Positions 18,653 through 27,477 of a DNA stretch of 64,000 nucleotides are shown piece after piece. How positions within the stretch are numbered: the stretch's first letter is position 1; every line of letters begins with the position of its first letter. The translations under genes were made by a program, and so were the position numbers. The stretch comes from an uncultured Christensenellaceae bacterium. GTDB lineage: Bacteria; Bacillota; Clostridia; Christensenellales; Aristaeellaceae. Location: NCBI GenBank assembly GCA_905234985.1, contig CAJOJQ010000030.1:17035-81034 (forward strand), given 5' to 3'. The notes beneath the pieces are model-generated. The model worked only from the letters and a program-made list of their open reading frames with translations, made no database searches and was not told the origin of the DNA.

Positions 18653-19906
18653 TCAATTTCCCGTACCTACCAGGTCAGACGCGCCGAAGCCGATGATATC
18701 GGTGATTCCCCGCACCACGTTGTCCGACTGCTTATTCAGGATCTTGCCCATGAACACCAGGGAAGCGGAGCCGCCGCCGTCTAAATTGAAGGCGTTCACC
18801 GCGCCCAGCGCCCGCATTCTTTCCGCCAGCCAGGACAGGCGGCAGCCGTCGGAAGCGCTGATCCGGCCCGTCACGGTGAGTACCACAAAATGATTGGGCG
18901 AACGCATGCCGATGGCGCAGCGGGGATGCTTTTCCCGGGACATTTCGCCGCCGTAGCGCACCAAAAGCTGCTCCTGGCCGTCCCGGATGAGAATGGGGCC
19001 GAAGGAATAGGCGTCCCGAACGCCCAAGGCGAAAAGCGCTTCCGGCGTGGTTTCCTGGTTTTCATACACCGCCATGGCGCCGTCCGGCAGGAAGGCCATC
19101 ACATCCAAATTGGGGAAGCGGGCGGTCTTTTTGTTCACGTAAGGGGTATGGGAAATCAGTTCCCCGCCGCGGATCACGATGCCGGTGCGGCGGCTGTAAA
19201 AGGTGCGCCAGGTATAAGTATCGTCCGAAATGCCCAGCACCACATGGTTTTCATTGGCGAGATACGCCGGGGAAACGAAGGTATCGGCGGTCAGCTTGGT
19301 ATAAGGCACGGAATAGGACCGGGGCAGATCGTCCCGCAGATTGACGGTGGTTTCAAACCATTGCAGCTTGTTTCTCCCCGTTTGGGTGAAGCGGCGTATT
19401 TCCACATACAGGGAATTGGAAATATAATACCACAGGCCGTCCTCATCGTTCTCGTACACGAATTCTTCTTTGCTTTCCTTAGGCAGAAAGCCTTCCTCGT
19501 CCAAGACGGGAAGCTCTGGCTGAGCGACTGGCGCGGTGGGCGCGGGGGAGGGCGTGGGCGCGGCGGTGGGGGCGGGGGTGACGGCGGCGGGAACGCAGGC
19601 GGCGGAAAAAATCAGCGCCTGCAATTCGGGCGTCGCCCTGCCCGTGGGTTCCAGGCCGTTGGCGATCTGCAGCTCCTTGATTTTGCCTTCAAACCCGGCG
19701 GTATACCGATCCGTCGCGTTTTCGGAAGCCATATAACCCAGCTGGTACATGCGTATTTTCAGCAGATACACGTCGTATCCGGCGTCGTCCCGTTTCAGCG
19801 TCCGGTATTGCGCATAGGACGGCGTCTGCTCGGCGACGCCTTCCGCCCACAGGACGGGAGCAAAGCAAAGGAGGATCAGAATCCATAAGGCGGCTTTGGT
19901 TTTCAT
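18653..19906 (-). CDS. Phosphodiester glycosidase (NAGPA domain) with N-terminal peptidoglycan-binding domain
   Basis: This 417-residue secreted protein starts at ATG 19906 after GGAGAGG. After the signal peptide (ILILLCFAPVLWAEG) residues 35-100 form a PG_binding_1-like repeat (LKRDDAGYDVYLLKIRMYQL). A proline/threonine linker follows at 105-130, then a NAGPA/DUF2233 domain with its hallmark AFNLDGGGSASLVFMG near residue 385 and GVRDAYSFGPILI. The family removes GlcNAc or other sugars linked through phosphodiesters, including teichoic-acid or exopolysaccharide decorations. Its place between CotH and a DHHW gene suggests it edits the same wall polymer. Confidence 0.88.
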   Translation of the reverse strand: MKTKAALWILILLCFAPVLWAEGVAEQTPSYAQYRTLKRDDAGYDVYLLKIRMYQLGYMASENATDRYTAGFEGKIKELQIANGLEPTGRATPELQALIFSAACVPAAVTPAPTAAPTPSPAPTAPVAQPELPVLDEEGFLPKESKEEFVYENDEDGLWYYISNSLYVEIRRFTQTGRNKLQWFETTVNLRDDLPRSYSVPYTKLTADTFVSPAYLANENHVVLGISDDTYTWRTFYSRRTGIVIRGGELISHTPYVNKKTARFPNLDVMAFLPDGAMAVYENQETTPEALFALGVRDAYSFGPILIRDGQEQLLVRYGGEMSREKHPRCAIGMRSPNHFVVLTVTGRISASDGCRLSWLAERMRALGAVNAFNLDGGGSASLVFMGKILNKQSDNVVRGITDIIGFGASDLVGTGN

Positions 19907-19933
19907 GCTGCGCGCCTCTCCTTCCCCATGATA

Positions 19934-21604
19934 TCACCGGCCCCACTGCTGATCCAGAAAGGCCAGCCGTTTTTCAATAAAGTTCCGCAGGTACTGCACG
20001 TTGGCGGCCGGATCGCTGCCGGTTTGCGTATTGAAATTGGTCGCCCGGTTCTGGGCGATGGGCCAGCGCACGTTGTCCATGGCGGCGGACGCCTGAATTT
20101 CGGCGGCATACGCGTCCAGCGACAGAAGCCGCCCCTCCGGATCGGTTTCCCGGCCCAGCAGGATGCGCAGCGCCGGGGCGTATACCAGCCGGTACTGCTC
20201 CACGACTTCGCTTTTGAAATCGGCGAGCTTCATGGCCCGCGGGAACCACAGATAGGGCTGGGACTGATCGGTGCAGATGTAAAACTGCCGGGGCTTGTTA
20301 TATGATTCATTGGCCCCTAAGATATTGTCCTGATCCCACACCGGGGCGCAGTAAACCAGGGGATCTTTTTCGTCCGTGTTTTTGTAAAAGTACGGCTTCT
20401 GGCCGTCGTAATCCGCCAGCACCTCCGCCAGCAGGTACCGGTGGACGAAGGTGGTTTTGTCCAGCAGGTCCGACCAGCGTTTGCCCGTGGCGGGATCGAC
20501 GCCGTCGGCGGAAAACAGGGCGTTTTCGATTTGCTGGAACAGGGCGCTCGCGTATTCCACCTGCCGCTGGGAGGCGTATTTGGGTTCGTCAAAGGAAAAC
20601 GCCTGCCCCCTGGATGTGACGAAGCCGCTCTTTTCCCAGGCGTAGTACACGCGGGAATTGGCTAAGATCAGGTAGCCCCCGCTGACGTCCTCCGGATCGT
20701 TTTCGACGCGGGAACCCTTGCGGGCGTTCAGGGCGTAGAGCCGGTCGCCGAAGGCGGGAAAGCTCTCCAGCGGCGCGGCGTTGGCTTTTTCGGTGCGCTT
20801 TTCCAGGCTGTCGATGTTCAGGCGGTCCGGGTCGATCTCGCATTTTTCGGCGAGCAGGAAGCTGCCGTAATACTGATGGTTCACGTACAGATCCACCGGC
20901 TGCGTACCCGGCACGAAGGAATACACGCCCGCGTAACGGGCGACGGCGTAGGCCACGGTGTTTCGCAGGAGGGATTTATCCAGATAATTGGCCAGCAGCA
21001 CCCATTTCCGGTCGGCGTTCATGCCCAAAAGGGGCGCCGCCGTTTCCAGCTTGATCTGGAAGGATTTCTTGGGGTAGTAAAACGACGCGTTGCCCCTGGT
21101 GCGGATATAGGTGAGCGCGCCGCCGTACGCATGGGAGCCGTCGGCGGCAGTGACGACGCATTGCCCGGCTTCCCGCACGGTCTTATCGGCTTTGATGGCG
21201 TCCAGGCCCTCGGAAGCGGTGGTCAGGAACACCGCCGGGATGTTCTGCGACTGCATCACCCGCAGGGTGAAGCCGCCGCCCTTGAATTTTACGTCCGCCG
21301 TGCTTCCCGCCCGAAGGGAAACCGTGTCTCCGCTTTGGCAGGCTTTGCCGTTCAGGGTGATTTGGGACGCGCCGGTAAAATACACGCAAAGCGCTTCGCT
21401 GTTCCATCCTGCCGGAAGAAACAGGAAGCGCTGGCTGTTCATCCGGTACACCGTCACAGCGTCGCAGGGAAGCGCGCCCTCCGAAGTCTTTGCCTCGCCA
21501 TCCGCGGACAGGAAATACAGGGAAGGGGCGTCGGCAAGGGCAGAGGAAGAAAAGGCGGGCAGCAGGGCCGTCAGGACAAGCAGAAACAGCAGCGTTTTTT
21601 TCAT
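19934..21604 (-). CDS. CotH-family secreted protein kinase-like protein
   Basis: The 556-residue protein has a signal peptide (TALLPAFSSSALAD) and a CotH domain. The visible blocks are TYIRTRGNASFYYPKKSFQIKL, the catalytic-core helix LLRNTVAYAVARYAG, PVDLYVNHQYYGSFLLAEK, YLLAEVLADYDGQKPYFYKN and the metal-binding VWDQDNILGA, where the usual form is a DxD motif. CotH proteins are atypical kinases that phosphorylate secreted proteins such as spore-coat or cellulosome-like surface proteins. A CotH gene inside an acetyltransferase operon is unusual; its substrate may be one of the secreted operon products. Confidence 0.88.
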   Translation of the reverse strand: MKKTLLFLLVLTALLPAFSSSALADAPSLYFLSADGEAKTSEGALPCDAVTVYRMNSQRFLFLPAGWNSEALCVYFTGASQITLNGKACQSGDTVSLRAGSTADVKFKGGGFTLRVMQSQNIPAVFLTTASEGLDAIKADKTVREAGQCVVTAADGSHAYGGALTYIRTRGNASFYYPKKSFQIKLETAAPLLGMNADRKWVLLANYLDKSLLRNTVAYAVARYAGVYSFVPGTQPVDLYVNHQYYGSFLLAEKCEIDPDRLNIDSLEKRTEKANAAPLESFPAFGDRLYALNARKGSRVENDPEDVSGGYLILANSRVYYAWEKSGFVTSRGQAFSFDEPKYASQRQVEYASALFQQIENALFSADGVDPATGKRWSDLLDKTTFVHRYLLAEVLADYDGQKPYFYKNTDEKDPLVYCAPVWDQDNILGANESYNKPRQFYICTDQSQPYLWFPRAMKLADFKSEVVEQYRLVYAPALRILLGRETDPEGRLLSLDAYAAEIQASAAMDNVRWPIAQNRATNFNTQTGSDPAANVQYLRNFIEKRLAFLDQQWGR

Positions 21605-21640
21605 ATACTCCCTCGCAATGCCGGAAACCGGGACGCCCGC

Positions 21641-22633
21641 TTACTTGATCGAAAAGGGCTGCATGAAATACCGGAAATCGCCCATGCACAGCACCGTGTC
21701 GATCTGGTTGTTTTTCAGGTATTTCTGAATGTGGAAATCACTGTTCATGCGCAGCTTATAATACCGGGGATCAACGGAATAAATGCGGTTGAAATGCTGG
21801 GCCAGCAGCAATGTGACGGCGTTGGAATAGGAATTGCTGATCAAAAGCAGATTGGATTTCTCCGGCTGATTGGTGTCGATGATCAGCTCGCCCGCGTCGC
21901 CGCCGTAGAAAGCGCCGTAATGATTGTAAACGGTGATGCGGGGATACTTTCCCTTGAAATATTTGTCCGCCTTCCCGTAGCTTTTTTCAGGGCCGCCGTT
22001 GATTTTCACGGTATAATCCCGCATGCCGTCGAAGCGGTAAACGGTGAACAGCTCGTCGGATTGGGAATAGCCTAACTTGGCGTTGAAAGCGCCGTTGAAG
22101 GGAGCCTCCTCAAACACCACCGTTTCCGCCGGGACCATCAGCGGCTCGTCCTCCCCGAAGATCATGCGAATGATGTCGCAGTAGCCCTGGTAGGAACCCT
22201 TATAATTCCAGTGCTGATCGGTCTTGTAAAACCAGTTCAGAAAATCCTCCCCCTTTTCCAGGGCCAGGGTGCCGACGCCGTCGGCCTCATACTGCTCCTT
22301 GATGAGGGTGAACACCTCGTTTTCCCCGCTCAGATCGCTGTTCAGGTTCACCGAACGGGGGCTTTCGATGAAATACACGTATTTTTTCACGCCGCCGCCC
22401 AGGGGCACGTATTCATTCAGCTGGGCGGCGTTTTTGCGAACGGTGTTCAGATACTCGGGGATGAGGAACTCCCGCCAGCTTTCCACCAGATAGCCGGTAT
22501 TGCCCAGGCGGTACAGGCCCTTGCCCCGGGCGCTGTATTCAAAGGTCCAGCCGCCTTCCGGTTCCTCGGCGGACGCGGGAAGCAGGGCGCACAGCAGCGC
22601 CGCCGCCAACAAAGCGCAGAGCAGTCTTTTCAT
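21641..22633 (-). CDS. DHHW-family secreted protein (second in operon)
   Basis: I choose ATG 22633, six bases after GGAGG; a TTG at 22648 opens the frame earlier but would put that Shine-Dalgarno inside the gene. The 330 residues begin with a signal peptide (LLCALLAAALLCALLPASAE) and resemble the C-terminal two-thirds of AlgJ. The motif reads YKTDQHWNYKG, so the first histidine of DHHW is glutamine, and the SGNH-like block reads LLLISNSYSNAVTLLLAQHF, with Asn where the third paralogue has Asp. The protein may therefore be catalytically weakened or act as a binding partner. The stop of the preceding paralogue is 12 bases away. Confidence 0.82.
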   Translation of the reverse strand: MKRLLCALLAAALLCALLPASAEEPEGGWTFEYSARGKGLYRLGNTGYLVESWREFLIPEYLNTVRKNAAQLNEYVPLGGGVKKYVYFIESPRSVNLNSDLSGENEVFTLIKEQYEADGVGTLALEKGEDFLNWFYKTDQHWNYKGSYQGYCDIIRMIFGEDEPLMVPAETVVFEEAPFNGAFNAKLGYSQSDELFTVYRFDGMRDYTVKINGGPEKSYGKADKYFKGKYPRITVYNHYGAFYGGDAGELIIDTNQPEKSNLLLISNSYSNAVTLLLAQHFNRIYSVDPRYYKLRMNSDFHIQKYLKNNQIDTVLCMGDFRYFMQPFSIK

Positions 22634-22644
22634 AAAGCGCCTCC

Positions 22645-23622
22645 TCAATGCAGCTGCTTTCCGTAAAGGAAAAGGGAAACGTCGCCCAAGATCAGCACCT
22701 TGTCGATCTGATGCTCCGCAAGGTATTCCCGGATTTTCATGGATTTGCCGGTCTGGGTCATGTATTCCCGCAAATCCACCACGTAGGTTTTATGGAAATG
22801 GGCGGCCAGCAGATCACGCACGGAATGGGAATAGGAATTGGACAGCACCAGCAGGTTTTCCTTATCCTCCATACCAGTATCGTAAACCAGCTCGCCCTGG
22901 TCTCCGCCATAGAAGATATCAAAATGGGCGGCGATTTCGTCCTTGGAATATTTTCCGGCAAAATACTGCTTCTGGCGGCCAACGGTTTTCTTTTTGCCGT
23001 TCACCGTCAGCGTGATTTCCGGCAGCTCATAGCGATACACGGCAAATTTCTGGGTGGCGTTGTGAATCCCCGTCCGCAGGGAGTAAGAGCCGTTGTACAG
23101 GATATCGAACACCACTTCCTCCACCGGCTGATAGGGCGTTTCCTCATCGCCCAGCAGCAGGCGCACCATGTCCTCGTAGCCCTGCTGCGCGCCAACGTGA
23201 TTCCAGTGGTGATCCGTCTGGTAAAAGAGGCGCATGTAGGTCTCGAAGCTGTCGATGTTCAGGCAGGCGGCGTGATCCACGCAGGTGAGGCTTTCGCACA
23301 GGCTGGTATAGATATCGTTGGGTCCGCTTAAATCCCTGGTAAAGTCGATGCTGCGGGAATTGTTGACGAAATAAAAATACACGTCCACATCGTCGCCGGA
23401 AAGGAATTGATTGTAGTTATTCACATAATCGGCGATTTGGTCGCGGAATTTGCCCTCCACGTCGTAGCGGTATTCCACCTGATAGTCCTGATCGCCGTAG
23501 AGATACACATTCTGGGTACCCCTGGCTTTCCGGTATTCCGCCGGGACTTCCGCCGCCAGCGCGGAAACGGTTCCCAAACAGCACAAAAGCGCCGCCAGCG
23601 CCGCCAGACACCGTTTGACCAT
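22645..23622 (-). CDS. DHHW-family secreted protein (first in operon)
   Basis: The 325-residue protein starts at ATG 23622 after AAGGAGGA and has a signal peptide ending near SALAAE. It has the canonical motif YQTDHHWNHVG near residue 135 and the block NLLVLSNSYSHSVRDLLAAHF near residue 250, again with Asn-Ser instead of Asp-Ser. Its layout is nearly the same as the second DHHW protein, and the two probably arose by tandem duplication. As the first gene after the strong promoter at 23655-23684 it should be the most highly expressed member of the operon. Confidence 0.82.
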   Translation of the reverse strand: MVKRCLAALAALLCCLGTVSALAAEVPAEYRKARGTQNVYLYGDQDYQVEYRYDVEGKFRDQIADYVNNYNQFLSGDDVDVYFYFVNNSRSIDFTRDLSGPNDIYTSLCESLTCVDHAACLNIDSFETYMRLFYQTDHHWNHVGAQQGYEDMVRLLLGDEETPYQPVEEVVFDILYNGSYSLRTGIHNATQKFAVYRYELPEITLTVNGKKKTVGRQKQYFAGKYSKDEIAAHFDIFYGGDQGELVYDTGMEDKENLLVLSNSYSHSVRDLLAAHFHKTYVVDLREYMTQTGKSMKIREYLAEHQIDKVLILGDVSLFLYGKQLH

Positions 23623-23654
23623 ACGAACGAATCCTCCTTAAAAATGTCAAACGA

Positions 23655-23684
23655 ATTATAGCATAGGGGCGGCGCGAATGTCAA
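23655..23684 (-). promoter_or_regulatory. Promoter of the envelope acetylation/CotH operon
   Basis: TTGACA (23679-23684 on the minus strand) and a perfect TATAAT (23655-23660) are separated by 18 bases, and AAGGAGGA precedes the first ATG. No other promoter of this quality occurs before 12769, and the gaps between the eight genes are short, so I infer one transcript of about 11 kb. Confidence 0.8.
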
Positions 23685-23781
23685 TTTCAGTTCCGGGCGT
23701 GAAAAGGGAAAAAGGCGTTCCGCGGCGAATATAGGAACCGATATCTTACGATGCTTTATACAGGAAAGGATGGGAACGGAC

Positions 23782-24651
23782 ATGAGAAACAGGACGGCGG
23801 CGTTTTGGATCGTTTTCCTGGTGCTGACGGTATGCTTTTTACCCGTCTGCCGCGCGGAGGGGCTGGGGAACAGCCGGGAGATCGTTGAAGAGCTGGCGGT
23901 CTATTACGGAACCTACGGCGAAAAGGCGCTCCAGAAGACGGCGGAGCTTTTGCAGGCGCTTTACGCCGCCGACCCGGGGGCAGGCGTCCGCTGGGAAAAG
24001 ATCATGAACCTTTGGCGGGGCGTGAGCGCCGGGTTGGAAATCCACGAAAACATCCTGCCGGACGGCCTGCCGGATACGGATGAACTGTGCCTGATCGTGC
24101 TGGGCTTTCAGCTGAACCCGGACGGCAGCATGAAGCCGGAGCTGGTGGAAAGGCTCAGGGTAGCCCTGGCCAGCGCGGAAAAGTATCCCAACGCATATAT
24201 CGTCTGCACCGGCGGCGGCACCGCGTCGGAAAATCCCTCCGCCACGGAGGCCGGGGAAATGGCCAGGTGGCTGACGGAAAACGGGGTGGACGCGGCCCGG
24301 GTGATCGTGGAAAACCGTTCCCTGACCACCGCCCAGAACGCCGTTTACACGTATCAGATTCTGACGGAGCAATATCCCCGGGTGAAGCAATTGGCCGTCA
24401 TTTCCAGCGACTATCATATCGCCACGGGCACGCTGCTCTTTGAGGCGGAAGCCATTCTGCGGGCGGAGGAGCCGGGCGCGGAAAGAATGACCGTGGTTTC
24501 CAACGCCGCCTGGCCCGCCCCCTCCGGCACGCTTTCCTCCATGTTCCAGGCGGGCGCGCTGATCGAGCTGTCCGGGGACGTGGAAACGGCCTTCGATATT
24601 TACTATGAAACCTATGATATCCATGAATTGCCCCCTTTGAATAAGCCCTGA
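23782..24651 (+). CDS. YdcF-like (DUF218) secreted protein
   Basis: The protein (289 residues from ATG 23782, or 293 from ATG 23770) has a signal peptide (FLVLTVCFLPVCRAEG) and a DUF218 domain: LCLIVLGFQLNPDGSMKPEL, YIVCTGGGTASENPSATEAG, RVIVENRSLTTAQNAVYTY and AVISSDYHIATGTLLF. These are the blocks of SanA/YdcF proteins, implicated in envelope integrity and possibly lipid-carrier metabolism. Most homologues are membrane-anchored; here the domain is exported. The next gene starts 15 bases downstream and is also exported. Confidence 0.85.
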   Translation: MRNRTAAFWIVFLVLTVCFLPVCRAEGLGNSREIVEELAVYYGTYGEKALQKTAELLQALYAADPGAGVRWEKIMNLWRGVSAGLEIHENILPDGLPDTDELCLIVLGFQLNPDGSMKPELVERLRVALASAEKYPNAYIVCTGGGTASENPSATEAGEMARWLTENGVDAARVIVENRSLTTAQNAVYTYQILTEQYPRVKQLAVISSDYHIATGTLLFEAEAILRAEEPGAERMTVVSNAAWPAPSGTLSSMFQAGALIELSGDVETAFDIYYETYDIHELPPLNKP

Positions 24652-24666
24652 TAAGGAGGAAACAAG

Positions 24667-25680
24667 ATGAACGGAAATCGGAAGCGCTGGAAGACCGCCT
24701 GCGGGATCGCCTGGATGCTGGCGCTGATGCTGCTTTTCAGCACCGCCATGGCGGAAACGCCGGCCCAAAGCCGGGAACCGCTGGACTATAGCGACGCGCG
24801 GAATTGGGTATATTTCGCTTCGGAAGAGGGCGAAACCACGGCGGATGTGTTTTTCATTGCGCCTTCCGCTTTTGGCGGCGGAGAAGGGTCCTATATCATG
24901 GATCTGACGAATGAAAAGACCAGGGCCAATTTCATAGGCGTTATCAACATGGAAAAGGGCATTTATGATCGGAATACCCGGTTCTTTGCCCCGGTCTACC
25001 GTCAGGTGGGGTACAGGGCGTACGCCCTGCCGGACGCGGAAGCGGAACCCTTAAAGCAGAGCGCCTTCGCCGATGTGAAGGACGCTTTCAGCTATTACAT
25101 GGAACACTGGAACGGGGGACGGCCCATCATCCTGGCGGGGTTCTCCCAGGGGGCGGATATGGCGCTCCGCCTGATGAAGGACTGCTTCGGGGACGAAGCG
25201 CTGCAAAAGCAATTGATCGCCTGCTACGCCATCGGCTGGCGGCTGACGGAGGAAGAAACGGCGCAATGGCCACAGCTTCGGGCGGCACAGGGGGAAACGG
25301 ATACCGGCGTGATCGTCTCCTTCAATACGGAGGCGGAGGATGTGCGGGATTCCATGCCTGTCCCGGCGGGCATAAAAACGCTTTCGATCAATCCTCTGAA
25401 CTGGAAAACCGATGGGGAAAAAGCCGGAAAAGAACTGAACCTCGGCGCGTGCTTTACCGACTACGGCGGCAATATCTTAGACGAAGTGCCCGAACTCACC
25501 GGCGCGTACCTGGACGGGGAGCGCGGCGCGCTGAAGGTGACGGATATCGACCCCGCGGTGTACAGCGGTACGCTTTCGGTCCTCACGCCGGGCGTGTATC
25601 ATCTGTATGACTATCAGTTTTTCTACCGGAATCTTGAAAAAAACGTGCAGGATCGCATACAGGCGTATATGAACGAGTGA
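24667..25680 (+). CDS. DUF3089-type secreted alpha/beta hydrolase
   Basis: From ATG 24667 (AAGGAGGAAAC upstream), 337 residues: signal peptide (IAWMLALMLLFSTAMAE), then a DUF3089 domain beginning with ADVFFIAPSAFGG and containing the nucleophile elbow PIILAGFSQGADMALRLM (serine near residue 162) and the HLYDYQFFYRNL end. Members are lipase/esterase-like serine hydrolases of unknown substrate. Because it follows the YdcF-like gene and faces away from the acetylation operon, an esterase acting on acylated surface polymer is possible but unproven. Confidence 0.85.
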   Translation: MNGNRKRWKTACGIAWMLALMLLFSTAMAETPAQSREPLDYSDARNWVYFASEEGETTADVFFIAPSAFGGGEGSYIMDLTNEKTRANFIGVINMEKGIYDRNTRFFAPVYRQVGYRAYALPDAEAEPLKQSAFADVKDAFSYYMEHWNGGRPIILAGFSQGADMALRLMKDCFGDEALQKQLIACYAIGWRLTEEETAQWPQLRAAQGETDTGVIVSFNTEAEDVRDSMPVPAGIKTLSINPLNWKTDGEKAGKELNLGACFTDYGGNILDEVPELTGAYLDGERGALKVTDIDPAVYSGTLSVLTPGVYHLYDYQFFYRNLEKNVQDRIQAYMNE

Positions 25681-25696
25681 AAGGAGGAACCGGCAT

Positions 25697-26314
25697 ATGG
25701 ATGGAATCAACGTGGTTGAGCTGATTGGTTACTTCGGCTCGGCGCTGGTGCTGGTTTCCATGCTCATGACCTCGGTGATCCGCCTGCGCGTGATCAACCT
25801 GATCGGAAGCGTCATTTTCGCGGCCTACGCCCTGATGATCCGCTCCTATCCCACCGCCGTCATGAATATCTGCCTGGCAGGCGTCAACATTTATCACCTT
25901 GTGCGCCTGCTCAGGGAACAGAAGCAGTACGACGCGATCAAAACGGAGCCGTGGGACGGGTACATTTCCTACCTGCTGGAGCGGTACGCGGAGGATATTC
26001 ACGTCTGGTTCCCCGAATTTGATTCGCACAGGATCGACCCCGATCTTTCGCTGCTGGTGTTGTGCGACAGCAACCCAGCCGGTGTGTTTTTGGGCTGTAC
26101 CCACGCGGACGGAACCGTGGAAGTGCTGCTGGATTACGCCACGCCCATTTATCGGGACACCACGGTGGGGCGCTACCTGTACGGGCAGCTGGCCTGGCAG
26201 GGCTATAAAACGCTGACGTTCAGGGGAAACGCGCCCAAGCATACGGCGTATATGGAAAAGATGGGCTATGAAAAGCAGGCCGACGGCGCGTATATGCTGA
26301 AGCTGCGGAAGTGA
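25697..26314 (+). CDS. YgjV-like membrane protein fused to a GNAT-like domain
   Basis: The first ~75 residues form three hydrophobic helices (IGYFGSALVLVSMLMTSV, INLIGSVIFAAYALMI, AVMNICLAGVNIYHLVRLL) that match the YgjV inner-membrane family. After a charged linker the remaining ~120 residues look like an acetyltransferase fold, ending GNAPKHTAYMEKMGYEKQ, which is how many GNAT domains end. The gene lies between the DUF3089 hydrolase and prs with short gaps. The fusion is recognised from both halves; the reaction is not known. Confidence 0.7.
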   Translation: MDGINVVELIGYFGSALVLVSMLMTSVIRLRVINLIGSVIFAAYALMIRSYPTAVMNICLAGVNIYHLVRLLREQKQYDAIKTEPWDGYISYLLERYAEDIHVWFPEFDSHRIDPDLSLLVLCDSNPAGVFLGCTHADGTVEVLLDYATPIYRDTTVGRYLYGQLAWQGYKTLTFRGNAPKHTAYMEKMGYEKQADGAYMLKLRK

Positions 26315-26340
26315 TCGAAATCAATAGGGAGGGAAGGCGT

Positions 26341-27432
26341 ATGCCTGGAAAAATTGCTTTGATCGCCCTGGAATCCGCCGCCAAGGTCGGCAGGCGGGTG
26401 GATCAGATTCTGTCCGAATGGCGCGGGGGAGAGCGTTTCCTGATCCCGGCGGAATGTCCCCGTTTCAGCTCCGGCGAAGGGAAATGCGTCATCAGGGAGT
26501 CTGTGCGGGATAGGGACGTATACATTCTGGTGGACGTGTGCAACTCGTCCCTGACCTATCAGATGTTCGGCGAAACCAACCGCATGTCCCCGGACGACCA
26601 TTATCAGGATTTGAAGCGGGTCATCGCCGCCTGCAACGGCAAGGCGGAAAGAATCACGGTGATCATGCCCTTTCTGTATGAGGGCCGCCAGCACCGGAAG
26701 ACCACCCGGGAATCCCTGGACTGCGCCGTGATGCTGCGGGAGCTGGAAATGATGGGCGTACACAGCCTGATCACCTTCGACGCCCATGATCCCCGAATGC
26801 AGAACGTGGTGCCCCTGACGCCCATGGAAAACGTGTCGCCCGCCCTGCAGTTCACCCAGGCGCTGCTGACGGAATACGAGGATTTAAAAATCGACAGCGA
26901 CCACATGATGTTCATCGCCCCGGACGAGGGGGCCACGAGCCGGGTGGTGTTTCTCGCGTCGCTCTTTGGGGTGAACATCGGCATGTTTTATAAGCGCCGG
27001 GATTATACCCGCATCGTCAACGGCAGCAACCCCGTCATCGCCCACGATTTCTGCGGCAGCGACGTGGCGGGCAAGGACGTGATCGTCATCGACGATATGA
27101 TCGCCTCCGGCGGAAGCATGCTGGATACCGCCCGGCAGCTCAAGGATATGGGGGCCAAGCGAGTGTTCGTTTTCTCCACCTTCGGCCTGTTTACCAGCGG
27201 CCTGAGCAAGTTTGACAAGGCCTACGCGGCAGGCGGCTTTGACCGCGTATTCACCACCAATCTGGTGTACCAAACGCCGGAACTCAAGGAGCGGCCCTGG
27301 TATTTCTCCGTGAATATGGACCTGTATATCGCCGCCCTGATTGATACGGTGAACAAAGGCGCCACCGTACACAGCCTGACCGAACCCGCCGGGAAGATCC
27401 GGCAGATGCTGGAGCTGTACCAAACGCGGTGA
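26341..27432 (+). CDS. prs: Ribose-phosphate pyrophosphokinase (PRPP synthetase)
   Basis: ATG 26341 follows GGGAGGGAAGG. The 363-residue protein has the PRPP synthetase layout: PFLYEGRQHRKTTRESL, FDAHDPRMQNVVPLTPM with the divalent-cation-binding histidine, IAPDEGATSRVVFLASLFG, and the PRPP-binding loop DVIVIDDMIASGGSMLDTA near residues 245-263. It makes PRPP from ribose 5-phosphate and ATP. It is longer than the common ~315-residue form and has an N-terminus without the usual FSGN start, so it may be a divergent or second copy. Confidence 0.9.
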   Translation: MPGKIALIALESAAKVGRRVDQILSEWRGGERFLIPAECPRFSSGEGKCVIRESVRDRDVYILVDVCNSSLTYQMFGETNRMSPDDHYQDLKRVIAACNGKAERITVIMPFLYEGRQHRKTTRESLDCAVMLRELEMMGVHSLITFDAHDPRMQNVVPLTPMENVSPALQFTQALLTEYEDLKIDSDHMMFIAPDEGATSRVVFLASLFGVNIGMFYKRRDYTRIVNGSNPVIAHDFCGSDVAGKDVIVIDDMIASGGSMLDTARQLKDMGAKRVFVFSTFGLFTSGLSKFDKAYAAGGFDRVFTTNLVYQTPELKERPWYFSVNMDLYIAALIDTVNKGATVHSLTEPAGKIRQMLELYQTR

Positions 27433-27477
27433 CGCGGAATAAAACAGCGGCCCCAATTCGACGCGAGGAGTGAGCAT

